Source of the DNA: Qipengyuania sp. SS22
GTDB taxonomy: Bacteria; Pseudomonadota; Alphaproteobacteria; Sphingomonadales; Sphingomonadaceae
Direction of reading: 5' to 3'
Length of the DNA: 64,000 bases
NCBI RefSeq assembly: GCF_025736935.1
Contig: NZ_CP107048.1
Coordinates: 1,997,501-2,061,500 of the forward strand
In this document: positions 49,345 to 58,308 of the stretch, piece after piece
Position numbering within the stretch: position 1 is the stretch's first letter
How the letters are laid out: each line of letters begins with the position of its first letter
The notes under the pieces: generated by a model
The model's database searches: none
The model's input: only the letters and a program-made list of their open reading frames with translations
Told to the model about the DNA's origin: nothing
Position numbers and translations under genes: made by a program

Positions 49345-50157
49345 ATGGAATTCATCGCCCTGCTCTCGGATCCGGCCGCCTGGCTGGCCCTGCTTACCCT
49401 GATCGCGCTCGAAGTCGTGCTCGGCGTCGACAACCTCATTTTCATCGCGATCCTGTCGAACAAGCTACCCGAACACCAGCAGCAACGGGCCCGCCGAATC
49501 GGCCTTGCGCTGGCGCTGATCATGCGAATCGGACTGTTGATGCTGATCGGCTGGCTGGTCACCCTGCAGACGCCGATCTTCGACCTGGGGCTGGTCGGCA
49601 CGCCCAATGCCTATGGCGAGCCGAGCTTCGAAACCGCCTTCTCGGGCCGCGACATCATCCTGCTCATCGGCGGGCTGTTCCTCCTGTGGAAGGCGACCAA
49701 GGAAATCCATCACCTGATGGAGCCCGAAGACGATTCGGGCGATTTGCTCGACAAGACCCCCGGCACCGCCGATGCGGTCAAGGCAACCTTTAGTGCAGTG
49801 ATCGCCCAGATCGTCGCCATCGATATCGTCTTCTCGGTCGATTCGATCCTCACCGCGGTCGGCATGACCGACCAGATCCCGATCATGGTCACTGCCGTGG
49901 TGATCACCGTGGGCATTATGATGGTCGCCGCCGATCCGCTGGCCCGGTTCATCGAGAAGAACCCGACACTGGTGATGCTGGCACTCGCCTTCCTCGTGAT
50001 GATCGGTCTGGTGCTGATCGCCGATGGCTTCGGCTTCCACGTACCCAAGGGTTACATCTACGCCGCGATGGGCTTCTCGATCGGGGTCGAACTGCTCAAC
50101 ATGACCCAGCGCAAGCGCCGTGTGACCGAACCTGCCGGCACCAAGGAGAACGGATAA
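49345..50157 (+). CDS. TerC/Alx-family membrane protein
   Basis: The 270-residue inner-membrane protein has about seven or eight helices and the two TerC repeats with acidic residues in the membrane: LEVVLGVDNLIFIAIL near residue 22 and VAIDIVFSVDSILTAVG near residue 160. TerC proteins export Mn2+ or other divalent cations and protect secreted enzymes from mismetallation. The upstream region (49101-49344) has a 9-bp inverted repeat (49194-49202 with 49244-49252) but no convincing manganese riboswitch. The stop overlaps the next start by one base (TAATG). Confidence 0.88.
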   Translation: MEFIALLSDPAAWLALLTLIALEVVLGVDNLIFIAILSNKLPEHQQQRARRIGLALALIMRIGLLMLIGWLVTLQTPIFDLGLVGTPNAYGEPSFETAFSGRDIILLIGGLFLLWKATKEIHHLMEPEDDSGDLLDKTPGTADAVKATFSAVIAQIVAIDIVFSVDSILTAVGMTDQIPIMVTAVVITVGIMMVAADPLARFIEKNPTLVMLALAFLVMIGLVLIADGFGFHVPKGYIYAAMGFSIGVELLNMTQRKRRVTEPAGTKENG

Positions 50158-50597
50158 TGAGCGAGTTTCGCAAGCTGTCCGCCAGCTTTTACGCCAGCCC
50201 TCAGGTCACGCCTCAGGAAATCTCCGAAGCGGCGGCGATGGGCATCGCGCTGGTGGTCAACAACCGCCCCGATGGCGAAGCACCCGGCCAGCCGGCGAGC
50301 GCGGACATCGAAGCAGCGACGCGCGCGGCGGGTATGGATTACCTGGCCATCCCCGTGGGGAGCTCGGGCTTCAGCGAACCGCAGGTCGAGAAACTGCAAG
50401 ACGCGCTCGCCGCGGCGCAGGGCCCGGTGCTCGGCTTCTGCCGCTCGGGTACGCGCTCGACCCTGCTATGGGCACTGGCGCAAGCCCGCACCGGCGAAGA
50501 TCCTGCGACCATCGGCGAGGCGGCGGCGGACGCCGGCTACGATGTCGGCCCGGTGCGCCCGGCGATGGATATGTTCGCCGCCCGCGCGCGGGGCTGA
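50157..50597 (+). CDS. TIGR01244 family (DUF442) phosphatase-like protein
   Basis: The 146-residue product belongs to the small protein family sometimes called beta-lactamase hydrolase-like or TIGR01244 phosphatase, with the N-terminal segment VTPQEISEAAAMGIALVVNNRPDGEAPGQP and the Cys-x2-Gly-x-Arg active-site motif in FCRSGTRSTLLWA. Such proteins resemble dual-specificity phosphatases and can be fused to sulfur-oxidation enzymes. The role here is unknown. It is coupled to the TerC gene by a one-base overlap and ends one base before the convergent amidohydrolase gene's stop. Confidence 0.83.
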   Translation: MSEFRKLSASFYASPQVTPQEISEAAAMGIALVVNNRPDGEAPGQPASADIEAATRAAGMDYLAIPVGSSGFSEPQVEKLQDALAAAQGPVLGFCRSGTRSTLLWALAQARTGEDPATIGEAAADAGYDVGPVRPAMDMFAARARG

Positions 50598-52019
50598 TCA
50601 GCGGCGATAGTCGAGCGGCGGAGCGCGATCGCCGAGCAGCGATTCGTAGACATAGTCCTCGCCTCGCGCCGCGATGAATTCGGCTTTCGCCTCCTTGCGC
50701 AACTGCGGATTGGTATAGAGTTCCACGGCCGCCAGCATCATCGCCTTGGCGGCATGCTGCGTGCCCTTGGTGCCGTAGCTGTGCCCGCTCGCGGCGACCG
50801 CCTGCCAGCTGTGCGCGGCAGTCCCGGGCACCCAGGTGGCGGCGCGCACGCTGACCGTCGGGACGGCGCGGCTGACATCGCCGACATCGGTCGAGCCATA
50901 GCCGGTCAGGACGGCGTATTCCTGCACCTCGCGTGATTGCGCCTGGTCGGGTGCATCGTCGTCAAAGCTTTCGCGGATCGTCTCGGCCCAGGCCAGTTCT
51001 TCCGCAGTGTATTCGATCGGCTCAAGCTGTCGCAGCTTGGCATCCATCATTGTCTGCAACGATTCGAGCGGCAGCGTGGGATTGTTGCCGTGGATGATCT
51101 CCCAGTCGACATCGGTCCCCGTTCCCATTGCCGCACCTTTGGCCGCAGCTTCAAGACGCGGCCACAGCGCGCGGACCTCGTCGGCCTGCGAATGGCGGAC
51201 GTAATAGAAGACCTCGGCGAAGTCGGGGACGACATTGGGCGCTGAGCCGCCGCTGGTGATGACGTAATGGATGCGCGTATCCATCGTGGTGTGTTCGCGC
51301 ATCATATTGACCATCATATTCATCGCTTCGACCCCGTCGAGCGCGCTGCGCCCGCGTTCGGGCGCCCCCGCCGCATGCGCCGACACTCCGCGGAACCGGA
51401 ACTTGCCCGAGCGATTGGCGAGACTCATCCGAGAGGCGGCGGAATTGCGATCCGCCGGGTGCCAGTCGATGACGAAATCGGCATCGTCGAACAGGCCCGC
51501 GCGCGCCATATAGACTTTCCCCGAGCCGCCTTCTTCGGCTGGCGTGCCATAGAGCCGCACCCTACCGGGTGTTCCGGTCGCTTCGAGCCAGTTGCGGATC
51601 GCGATCGCCGCGCTGAGCGAGCCCGCACCGAAGAGATTATGCCCGCATGCATGGCCCGCATGCTTGTCTTCGACCGGCTCGCGCGTCGGTGCGGCCGACT
51701 GGGTGATGCCCGGAAGAGCATCGAATTCGGCGAGCAGACCGATTACCGGCCCGCTTGTCCCCCATTCGGCGACAAAGGCGGTCGGGATATCGGCGACACC
51801 CGAACGGATGGCAAAGCCCTCGCGCTGCAATTCATCCATCAGCAGACCGCTCGATCGAGTCTCGAGATAGCCGAGCTCGGCGAACTGCCAGATCTGCTGC
51901 GCGACCCGCTGGGTGCGGTCTTCCTGCGCTTCGACCTGCGCGATCGGATTGGCGTCCTGCGCGGCGGCGGGCGCGGAGAGCAGCGCGGCTCCGGCTGCAA
52001 GAATGGCTAGCGATTTCAT
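50598..52019 (-). CDS. M20-family amidohydrolase (AbgB-like), secreted
   Basis: The 473-residue protein is exported by a signal peptide (MKSLAILAAGAALLSAPAAA) and belongs to the M20D amidohydrolases. The metal-binding segments are readable: KHAGHACGHNLFGAG, TPAEEGGSGKVYM and the late SWQAVAASGHSYGTKGT. AbgB is the relative that cleaves p-aminobenzoyl-glutamate; other M20D members open N-acyl amino acids. No permease or partner abgA lies alongside. ATG 52019 is preceded by GGGAG and heads the signal peptide. Confidence 0.85.
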   Translation of the reverse strand: MKSLAILAAGAALLSAPAAAQDANPIAQVEAQEDRTQRVAQQIWQFAELGYLETRSSGLLMDELQREGFAIRSGVADIPTAFVAEWGTSGPVIGLLAEFDALPGITQSAAPTREPVEDKHAGHACGHNLFGAGSLSAAIAIRNWLEATGTPGRVRLYGTPAEEGGSGKVYMARAGLFDDADFVIDWHPADRNSAASRMSLANRSGKFRFRGVSAHAAGAPERGRSALDGVEAMNMMVNMMREHTTMDTRIHYVITSGGSAPNVVPDFAEVFYYVRHSQADEVRALWPRLEAAAKGAAMGTGTDVDWEIIHGNNPTLPLESLQTMMDAKLRQLEPIEYTAEELAWAETIRESFDDDAPDQAQSREVQEYAVLTGYGSTDVGDVSRAVPTVSVRAATWVPGTAAHSWQAVAASGHSYGTKGTQHAAKAMMLAAVELYTNPQLRKEAKAEFIAARGEDYVYESLLGDRAPPLDYRR

Positions 52020-52080
52020 ATGCGTCTCCCTGTTACAGCCAGCTTGCCGCAAAGCGGCTCCCGTGCCAATCACCTTGCGC

Positions 52081-52485
52081 ATGGATGTTCCGCCCGCCCT
52101 GCTCCAGTTTCTCGGCTCGCTCGTCGCCATCCTTGCGCTGGCCGGACTGGCCTATTGGCTCAAGCTTGGTCCCGCGCCGCGGCTGGCCGATGAAGACGCC
52201 GCGCGTCGCGCAGCCGACGATGCGGTTAGCGGATACGAGCCGGTCGCGATCGGGCTCGACCGTGACGGTCGAGCGGCCGTGATGCGCGATGCCGCCGGCC
52301 GTATTCTTCTGGTACGCCCGCATGGAGTGCATTTCGCCGGACGCATCCTCACGGCCGCAGCGCGGGTACATCGCAGCGACAGGGAACTGGTGATCGACAC
52401 GGCCGAGAAGCGCTATGGGTCGGCGCGGCTCGTGCTCGACGATCCGGCGGCTTGGGTTCGCGCGATAGAGGCGATACAAAGGTAA
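52081..52485 (+). CDS. Hypothetical membrane-anchored protein
   Basis: The 134-residue protein begins with one hydrophobic helix (LLQFLGSLVAILALAGLAYWLK, about residues 7-28) and continues with a soluble beta-rich domain (VAIGLDRDGRAAVMRDAAGRILLV...). I do not recognise it. It is divergent from the amidohydrolase gene and ends 5 bases before the sterol desaturase gene, with which it is probably co-transcribed, so a role in membrane-lipid modification is plausible but unproven. Confidence 0.6.
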   Translation: MDVPPALLQFLGSLVAILALAGLAYWLKLGPAPRLADEDAARRAADDAVSGYEPVAIGLDRDGRAAVMRDAAGRILLVRPHGVHFAGRILTAAARVHRSDRELVIDTAEKRYGSARLVLDDPAAWVRAIEAIQR

Positions 52486-52490
52486 TTGCC

Positions 52491-53429
52491 ATGCCCGATT
52501 TCTCGCCCACCGAATATGCCGTACCCGGCTTCATCGCACTGGTCCTGATCGAGATGGTCTGGGCCTGGCGCAAGCGCCCCGATGCCTATGAGTCCAAGGA
52601 CACGTTCACCAGCCTCGCCTTCGGCCTGGGCTCCACTGTTTCGGGGTTGCTGTTCGGCGGGCTCTTCTTTGCGCTGTTCCTGTGGCTATGGGAATTCCGC
52701 CTGTTCGATGTACCCTGGACATGGTGGGCCTTCACGCTGTGCTTCGTCCTCGACGACCTCAAATATTACTGGGTTCACCGGTTCGGTCACCGGATCCGCT
52801 GGTTCTGGGCGAGCCATGTGAACCACCATTCGAGCCAGCACTACAACCTGTCCACCGCGCTGCGGCAGACCTGGACCGGCTTTCTCACGCTGGGGTTCGT
52901 CTTCGCGTTCCCGCTGGTCCTGCTCGGCTTTCATCCGATGATGATAGCGATCTGCGGCGGGTTCAACCTGATCTACCAGTTCTGGATCCATACCGAAGCG
53001 ATCGACCGGATGCCGCGCTGGTTCGAAGCGGTGATGAACACCCCTAGTCACCACCGCGTCCACCATGCCACCAACCCGCGCTATCTCGACCGCAATTACG
53101 CCGGTGTGTTTATCGTGTGGGACAAGATGTTCGGCACTTTCGAACCCGAAGTCGAAGGCGAGAAAATCCGCTATGGCATCGTCAAGCAGCTCGGCAGCTT
53201 CAACCTGCTGTGGTCGGTATTCCATGAGTGGGTCGGCATCGCGCAGGACATGTGGCGCGCACCGTGGAAGCACAAGCTGTCCTATCTCCTGCGCGAACCA
53301 GGCTGGACGCATGACGGGAGCCGCGAGACTTCCGACCAGATCCGCAGCCGCTGGATCGAGAGGACCGGCGGGAAAGAAAAATCGGTTTCATCTGAAAACC
53401 CGATTGCGGGCGAGGCCGAGGCTGCCTAA
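52491..53429 (+). CDS. Sterol desaturase/fatty acid hydroxylase-family protein
   Basis: The 312-residue membrane protein has the three histidine clusters of di-iron membrane hydroxylases: WVHRFGH, HVNHHSSQH and HRVHH in HHRVHHATNP, with flanking transmembrane helices. Substrates in this family range from sterols to carotenoids, lipid A acyl chains and sphingolipids. Given the serine palmitoyltransferase in this genome, hydroxylation of an ceramide or fatty acid is a fair guess, but not shown. ATG 52491 follows AAGGTAATTGCC, with the Shine-Dalgarno AAGG overlapping the previous stop codon. Confidence 0.88.
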   Translation: MPDFSPTEYAVPGFIALVLIEMVWAWRKRPDAYESKDTFTSLAFGLGSTVSGLLFGGLFFALFLWLWEFRLFDVPWTWWAFTLCFVLDDLKYYWVHRFGHRIRWFWASHVNHHSSQHYNLSTALRQTWTGFLTLGFVFAFPLVLLGFHPMMIAICGGFNLIYQFWIHTEAIDRMPRWFEAVMNTPSHHRVHHATNPRYLDRNYAGVFIVWDKMFGTFEPEVEGEKIRYGIVKQLGSFNLLWSVFHEWVGIAQDMWRAPWKHKLSYLLREPGWTHDGSRETSDQIRSRWIERTGGKEKSVSSENPIAGEAEAA

Positions 53430-53453
53430 CCTCTCGAATCGAGAGGAGATATC

Positions 53454-55040
53454 ATGGACGAATTCGATGTCATCGTAATCGGTGGCGGCAGCGCGGGGAG
53501 CGCTGTTTCCGGTCGGCTGGCTGAGGCCGGCAAGAGCGTGTGCCTGCTCGAGGCCGGCCCGCGCAACGACACAATGCTGGTCAAGACACCCGGGCTCATG
53601 CCGTTCCTGCGCGCACGCTCGAACTATCGCTTCGAGACCGTCCCGCAAAAAGGGCTGAACGGAAGGACCGGTTACCAGCCGCGCGGACGCGGTCTCGGCG
53701 GTTCCTCGGCGATCAACGCCATGATCTATATTCGCGGCAATCGCTGGGATTATGACCAGTGGGCCGAGCTTGGCTGCACCGGCTGGAGCCATGACGACGT
53801 GCTGCCCTACTTCAAACGCGCCGAACATAATGTGCGTGGCGCCGACGATTGCCATGGGGCAAGCGGTCCGCTGTGGGTGTCCGACCAGAAATGGCCCAAC
53901 CCGGGCAGCGTCGCCTTCGTCGAGGCCGCCGCGCAGCTGCAGTTGCCGCGCAATGCCGACTTCAATGGCGCGCAGCAGGAAGGCTTCGGACTTTACCAGG
54001 TGACGCAGAAGGACGGCGAGCGCTGGTCCGCGGCGCGCGCCTATGTCGAGCCCAAGCGCGGGTCGAAGAACCTCGATGTGCGGATCGGTGTCAGCGTCCA
54101 GCGGCTCGAGATTACGGATGGCCGGGTGACCGGCGTGACCTATACCGTCGGCGATCAGGAACGCAGCATCAGGGCGCGCGGCGCGGTGGTGCTGTCAGCG
54201 GGTGCGTTCAACTCGCCGCAGATCCTGATGCTTTCGGGCATCGGACCTGCAGCGCATCTAAGGGAGCATGGGATCGACGTTGCGGTCGACCGGCCCGCGG
54301 TGGGCAGCGACCTGCAGGACCACATCGACTATGTGTCGAGCTGGCAGACCGAGAGCAAGGATCTGGTCGGCGACAGCCTCGCCGGCACCGTCCGGATGGT
54401 CAAGGCGATCATCGAGCACCGCCGCAAGCGCACCGGGATCATGACCACCCCCTATGCCGAGGCGGGCGGATTCTGGACCGTCATGCCCGACGCGCCCGCA
54501 CCCGATATCCAGTGGCACTTCGTCCCCGCCATGCTCGAGGATCACGGCCGGACGAAGGTGAAGGGGCACGGTTTCTCGCTCCATGCCTGCGTGCTGCGGC
54601 CCGAAAGCCGCGGCACGGTGCGGCTCGACGGGCGCGATGCGCGGCTTGCCCCGCGGATCGATCCCAACTTCCTCGACGACGAGCGCGATATCGCGACCTT
54701 GCGTGCAGGCGTGCGCCTGTCGCACCGCATCGCTGCTTCGCCGAGCCTGGCGAAATACGACCCGCAGGATCGCTATCCGATCGATCTCGAAGACGACGCC
54801 CAGCTCGATGCGCTGATCCGCAACCGCGCCGACACCGTCTATCACCCGGTCGGCACCTGCCGGATGGGCGGGGACAAGGATGCCGTGGTCGATCCGACGC
54901 TCAAGGCGAACGGGATCGACGGCCTTTATGTCGCCGATGCCAGCGTCATGCCGCGACTGGTCTCGGGCAATACCAATGCGCCGAGCATCATGATCGGCGA
55001 GCGGTGCGCAGACTTCGTCAAGGACGCGCTCGCCGCCTGA
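53454..55040 (+). CDS. GMC-family FAD-dependent oxidoreductase (choline/alcohol dehydrogenase type)
   Basis: The 528-residue flavoprotein has the N-terminal FAD motif [21 protein letters not shown], the GMC signature [19 protein letters not shown], and a C-terminal catalytic pair in [10 protein letters not shown] and [12 protein letters not shown]. Members oxidise choline, polyethylene glycol, alcohols or hydroxy acids; the sequence does not settle which. GAGAGGAG lies just before ATG 53454. A bidirectional terminator follows, and no betaine-aldehyde dehydrogenase accompanies it, which argues against a choline role. Confidence 0.88.
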   Translation: MDEFDVIVIGGGSAGSAVSGRLAEAGKSVCLLEAGPRNDTMLVKTPGLMPFLRARSNYRFETVPQKGLNGRTGYQPRGRGLGGSSAINAMIYIRGNRWDYDQWAELGCTGWSHDDVLPYFKRAEHNVRGADDCHGASGPLWVSDQKWPNPGSVAFVEAAAQLQLPRNADFNGAQQEGFGLYQVTQKDGERWSAARAYVEPKRGSKNLDVRIGVSVQRLEITDGRVTGVTYTVGDQERSIRARGAVVLSAGAFNSPQILMLSGIGPAAHLREHGIDVAVDRPAVGSDLQDHIDYVSSWQTESKDLVGDSLAGTVRMVKAIIEHRRKRTGIMTTPYAEAGGFWTVMPDAPAPDIQWHFVPAMLEDHGRTKVKGHGFSLHACVLRPESRGTVRLDGRDARLAPRIDPNFLDDERDIATLRAGVRLSHRIAASPSLAKYDPQDRYPIDLEDDAQLDALIRNRADTVYHPVGTCRMGGDKDAVVDPTLKANGIDGLYVADASVMPRLVSGNTNAPSIMIGERCADFVKDALAA

Positions 55041-55099
55041 ACGGCAAAGCGGCCCCGGCGCTTCACCGCCGCAGCCTTACATACATCGCCAAAAGAAAG

Positions 55100-55130
55100 A
55101 GGGGCCGGAGAATAAATCTCCGGCCCTTTA
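55100..55130. terminator. Bidirectional intrinsic terminator between the GMC oxidoreductase and amtB
   Basis: GGGGCCGGAG (55101-55110) and the complementary CTCCGGCCC (from 55118) form a strong stem around AATAAAT. A TTTAA tract follows on the plus strand and the minus strand reads GAGGGGCC... into CTCTTTCTTTT, so it can end transcription from both sides. Confidence 0.8.
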
Positions 55131-55209
55131 AGGTCGGTGTTCGCAGGAGGAACACGGTAAGGCGAGGACGTTCGAGGAGAGGAAAGAGGCGCCCCCGCCA
55201 ATTCGGTAG

Positions 55210-56547
55210 TCAGTTGGCCCGGGCGAATTCCGGATAGGCTTCGATCCCGGTTTCGCCGAGGTCGAGGCCTGCCATTTCTTCTTCTTCGCTGGGACGCACG
55301 CCGATCGTCGACTTGAGTGCGAACCAGACGATGCCCGAGGTCACGCAGACGAACACGCCGGTCGCAACCACACCGGTCAGCTGCGCCACGAAGGGCACGC
55401 CGGTGTTGGTCAGCGGCACGGCGAGCGTGCCCCAGATACCGGCCACGAGGTGGACCGGGATTGCGCCAACGACATCGTCGATTTTCAGCTTGTCGAGCAG
55501 CGGGACGAAGATCACGGGCAGTGCGCCGCCGATCCCGCCGATGATGATCGCCATGCCGACATTGGGCGTGAGCGGTTCGGCGGTGATGGCGACGAGCCCG
55601 GCCAGCGCGCCGTTGAGCGCCATGGTGGTGTCCGCTTTGCCGTAGCGCAGCTGCGTCAGGATGATCGCCACGACCACACCGGCCGCAGCGGCCATGTTGG
55701 TGTTGACGAAGATCTTCGACACGTCGGAGACATCGCCGATCGTGCCCATGGCAAGCTGCGAAGCACCGTTGAAGCCGAACCAGCCGAGCCACAGGATGAA
55801 GGTCCCCAGCGTTGCGAGCGGGATGCTCGAACCCGGGAAGACCGTCACGCCCTTGTCGGTATAGCGGCCCAGACGCGGCCCGATGATCAGCGCACCCATC
55901 AGAGCAGCCCAACCACCGGTCGAGTGGACCAGCGTCGAACCGGCAAAGTCGGAGAAGCCCATCGCATCGAGCCAGCCAGCGCCCCATTCCCAGCTGACGA
56001 TGACCGGATAGATGAAGCCGGTCAGCAGCGTGACGAAGATGAAGAACGGCACGATCTTGATCCGCTCGGCCACGGTGCCCGAAACGATCGAGGCGGTGGT
56101 GGCGCAGAAGACCATCTGGAAGAACCAGTCGGACGCGATCGAATAGCCGGTGTCGGTATCGGCTTCACCCACGCCCTGCATCCAATAGGGGAAATCGGCG
56201 ATGCCGAAGAAGCCCCCTTCGAAACCGGGATAGGCAATCGAATAGCCGATCACCCAGAACATCAGGCCCGCGATCGAATAGAGGCCGATATTCTTGAGAC
56301 ACTGCACCGAAACGTTCTTGGAACGCACGAGGCCGGCTTCGAGCATGGCGAAGCCGGCGGCCATCCACATGACGAGGAAGCCGCCGATCAGGAACAGCAG
56401 CGTGTTGAAGATGTAAGCGGTGCCTCCGGAAACCGCGCCGGCGGCTTCGAGCGCCTCGGCGCTGACGGCGTCCTGCGCGAAGGCAGGTTCGGAAAGAAGC
56501 AACCCGGCCACGGCCAGGGGTGCTGCATGGAGAAATTTACTAGTCAT
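55210..56547 (-). CDS. amtB: Ammonium transporter
   Basis: AmtB conducts ammonium/ammonia across the inner membrane and is blocked by the PII protein GlnK. The 445-residue protein starts with a signal sequence (MTSKFLHAAPLAVAGLLLSEPAFA), as in E. coli AmtB, and has 11 transmembrane helices. The conserved region with the pore histidines and Asp appears as STVERI-type loops and HSTGGWAALMGALIIGPR; the segment GGIGGALPVI and HLVAGIWGTLAVP lie near the C-terminal half. ATG 56547 is preceded by GAGGGGG. It follows glnK by 14 bases, the classic glnK-amtB operon. Confidence 0.95.
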   Translation of the reverse strand: MTSKFLHAAPLAVAGLLLSEPAFAQDAVSAEALEAAGAVSGGTAYIFNTLLFLIGGFLVMWMAAGFAMLEAGLVRSKNVSVQCLKNIGLYSIAGLMFWVIGYSIAYPGFEGGFFGIADFPYWMQGVGEADTDTGYSIASDWFFQMVFCATTASIVSGTVAERIKIVPFFIFVTLLTGFIYPVIVSWEWGAGWLDAMGFSDFAGSTLVHSTGGWAALMGALIIGPRLGRYTDKGVTVFPGSSIPLATLGTFILWLGWFGFNGASQLAMGTIGDVSDVSKIFVNTNMAAAAGVVVAIILTQLRYGKADTTMALNGALAGLVAITAEPLTPNVGMAIIIGGIGGALPVIFVPLLDKLKIDDVVGAIPVHLVAGIWGTLAVPLTNTGVPFVAQLTGVVATGVFVCVTSGIVWFALKSTIGVRPSEEEEMAGLDLGETGIEAYPEFARAN

Positions 56548-56561
56548 TTGCGGAAGCCCCC

Positions 56562-56900
56562 TCAAAGCGCGGTGTCGCCGGTCTCGCCGGTGCGAATGCG
56601 CGTCGCGCTGGCGAGATCGAATACGAAGATCTTGCCGTCGCCGATGGCCTCGGTGCTGGCGGTTTGCTGGATCGTCTCGACTACCTGACCGGCGAGGTCG
56701 TCGGCAGCGGCGATCTCGAGCTTCACCTTAGGCAGCATGTTGGTCGAGTATTCGGCGCCACGATAGATTTCGGTCTGGCCCTTCTGGCGGCCGAAGCCCT
56801 TGACCTCGGTAACGGTCATTCCGGCCACTCCGATGCCGCCGAGCGCTTCACGCACTTCGTCGAGCTTGAATGGCTTGATGACAGCGATGATGAATTTCAC
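56562..56900 (-). CDS. glnK: Nitrogen regulatory protein PII (GlnK)
   Basis: PII proteins sense 2-oxoglutarate and ATP/ADP and control AmtB and nitrogen metabolism. The 112-residue protein has the T-loop with uridylylation site Tyr51 (QTEIYRGAEYSTN), the B-loop in TASTEAIGDGKIFVFDL and the C-loop near ATRIRTGE. The start is a GTG at 56900 after GGGGGTGAAGGC. Located immediately before amtB, it is most likely GlnK rather than GlnB. A near-perfect sigma-54 promoter lies about 55 bases upstream of the GTG. Confidence 0.95.
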   Translation of the reverse strand: MKFIIAVIKPFKLDEVREALGGIGVAGMTVTEVKGFGRQKGQTEIYRGAEYSTNMLPKVKLEIAAADDLAGQVVETIQQTASTEAIGDGKIFVFDLASATRIRTGETGDTAL

Positions 56901-56951
56901 GCCTTCACCCCCTGTATGATCCACCGGCCAAGCACCGGCAGTCACACAAGC

Positions 56952-56968
56952 AGCAATGTGCGTGCCAA
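56952..56968 (-). promoter_or_regulatory. Sigma-54 (-24/-12) promoter of glnK-amtB
   Basis: On the minus strand the sequence reads TTGGCACG-CACA-TTGCT, a near-perfect match to the sigma-54 consensus (TGGCAC-N5-TTGC). The GG of the -24 element is at 56966-56967 and the GC of the -12 element at 56953-56954, giving a start near 56941 and a leader of about 40 bases before GTG 56900. NtrC would be the expected activator; rpoN is in this window. Confidence 0.85.
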
Positions 56969-56995
56969 ACGGGATTTCGGTAAGAAAAGAGCGCG

Positions 56996-57014
56996 GAAGC
57001 GTGCGACACGCTTC
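56996..57014. terminator. 8-bp inverted repeat upstream of the glnK promoter
   Basis: GAAGCGTG (56996-57003) and CACGCTTC (57007-57014) form a perfect hairpin with a three-base loop. On the minus strand it is followed by CGCGCTCTTTTCTT and lies 29 bases past the exonuclease stop codon, so it most likely terminates that gene. It could alternatively be an enhancer-type palindrome for the sigma-54 promoter 28 bases away. Confidence 0.5.
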
Positions 57015-57042
57015 AATTATTGCCTGTGAATTAAGCTCGTGC

Positions 57043-57744
57043 CTATATTTTAATCAGGTCGAGCGTTGCCATGACGGGCAAATGGTCCGACGCCACTGCC
57101 GACAGGCCAGTGTGATGCACCCCGGTATCGACCAAGTCCCAATGCCTGCTCGCCACGATACGGTCGAGCGTCGCCACCGGCTGGCGGCTGGGGTAGCTGC
57201 GACCAGGGGTGATGATGCGCCACCCATCGGTAAATTCGCGCATCGCCCCGGTGCTGCGGCCCCATTGGTTGAAATCACCCATGATGACGGTGGGCAGGTC
57301 GCCGGCGCATTCATCGACAAAGGTGAGCAGCGAACGGATCTGGTCGCGGCGGCGCAGGCCCGAAAGATCGAGATGCGTGCCGATGACACGCAGGCGCTGG
57401 CCCTCGATCATGAACTCGCCGCAGGCGGCACCACGCGGCTCAAGCGTGGGCAGGTCGAGCGCCTCGCCCGAGACAACCTCTAGATCGCGCCGCACCAGCA
57501 GCGCATTGCCGTGCCAGCCGATGCTGCGCGGGCGTTTGGCTACCTCGATCACCCGCCAGCGAGTGTCATCGATCTCGGCGCGCGGGAGCACGCTCGCGCG
57601 TTCGCCGATCCGCCGGTCGGCCTCCTGCAGCGCAATGATGTCCGCATCGATCTCGTGCAGGACCGACAGGATGCGCTCAGGATCGCGCTTGCGATCGAGC
57701 CCGACGCCCTTGTGAATGTTGTAGCTGGCGAAGGTAAGCTGCAC
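57043..57744 (-). CDS. Endonuclease/exonuclease/phosphatase-family protein
   Basis: The 233-residue protein shows the EEP fold: FASYNIHKGVGLDR (Asn/metal), ADIIALQEADRRIG (Glu metal ligand), IGTHLDLSG, the DFNQWG motif (MGDFNQWGRS) and the catalytic histidine in VASDHLPVMATL. Members hydrolyse DNA, RNA, inositol phosphates or membrane lipids; the group with the short N-terminus (no signal peptide) is usually called metal-dependent hydrolase. It lies 6 bases after the PNPOx-like gene on the same strand and is the last of a four-gene minus-strand run. Confidence 0.85.
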   Translation of the reverse strand: MQLTFASYNIHKGVGLDRKRDPERILSVLHEIDADIIALQEADRRIGERASVLPRAEIDDTRWRVIEVAKRPRSIGWHGNALLVRRDLEVVSGEALDLPTLEPRGAACGEFMIEGQRLRVIGTHLDLSGLRRRDQIRSLLTFVDECAGDLPTVIMGDFNQWGRSTGAMREFTDGWRIITPGRSYPSRQPVATLDRIVASRHWDLVDTGVHHTGLSAVASDHLPVMATLDLIKI

Positions 57745-57750
57745 GCGGGG

Positions 57751-58308
57751 CTAATCGCCTTCGAAATAACGGTTGGTCGGTCGGGTCGGAAGACCATCGA
57801 TGCTGGCGGTGCGTCCCTGCGTCTTGGCAACCCACTCATCGGGATCGGACTGGCCATGCGCTTTCTTGAGCGTGTGCCGCTCCTCGCGGTAATCCATGAA
57901 GGGCACACCCCAGCCGCAACTCGTCTGCACGCTCTCGACCGCGATGTCGAAGATCTGCCGCGTGCCTGGCATCAAATCGAATTGGCTGGCAAGTTCGTCC
58001 CAGTCCGCATCTTGCGGGAGGACGGGTCGGCCCCGCCCATAGATCCGCAGGATCAGGGCAGGCCGGTCGAAATTGCAGAACATCACCGTGATGCGCCCGT
58101 CGGCCGCGAGGTGGGCATGCGTCTCGTTGCCCGAACCGCCAAGATCGAGATAGGCGACGCGGGCCGGCGATATCACGCGGAAGGCATCATACCCCTTGGG
58201 ACTGAGGTTGATGCGCGCATCTTCGGCGGCGGTGGCGACGAAAAAGACCGGCTGCTTGCCGATCATGGCAATATGTTTGTCATCCAGCCGATCGAAGAAT
58301 TCAGCCAC
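57751..58308 (-). CDS. Pyridoxamine 5'-phosphate oxidase-fold flavin protein
   Basis: The 185-residue protein has the PNPOx/FMN-binding split-barrel layout, with strands KQPVFFVATAAEDARINLSPKGY and RVAYLDLGGSGNETHAHL that are typical of the MSMEG/flavin-reductase-like subgroup. This group includes FMN-binding and F420-binding oxidoreductases; neither true PNPOx activity nor a substrate can be claimed. The start is a GTG at 58308 that overlaps the last base of the alpha/beta-hydrolase stop (TAGTG). Confidence 0.8.
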   Translation of the reverse strand: MAEFFDRLDDKHIAMIGKQPVFFVATAAEDARINLSPKGYDAFRVISPARVAYLDLGGSGNETHAHLAADGRITVMFCNFDRPALILRIYGRGRPVLPQDADWDELASQFDLMPGTRQIFDIAVESVQTSCGWGVPFMDYREERHTLKKAHGQSDPDEWVAKTQGRTASIDGLPTRPTNRYFEGD

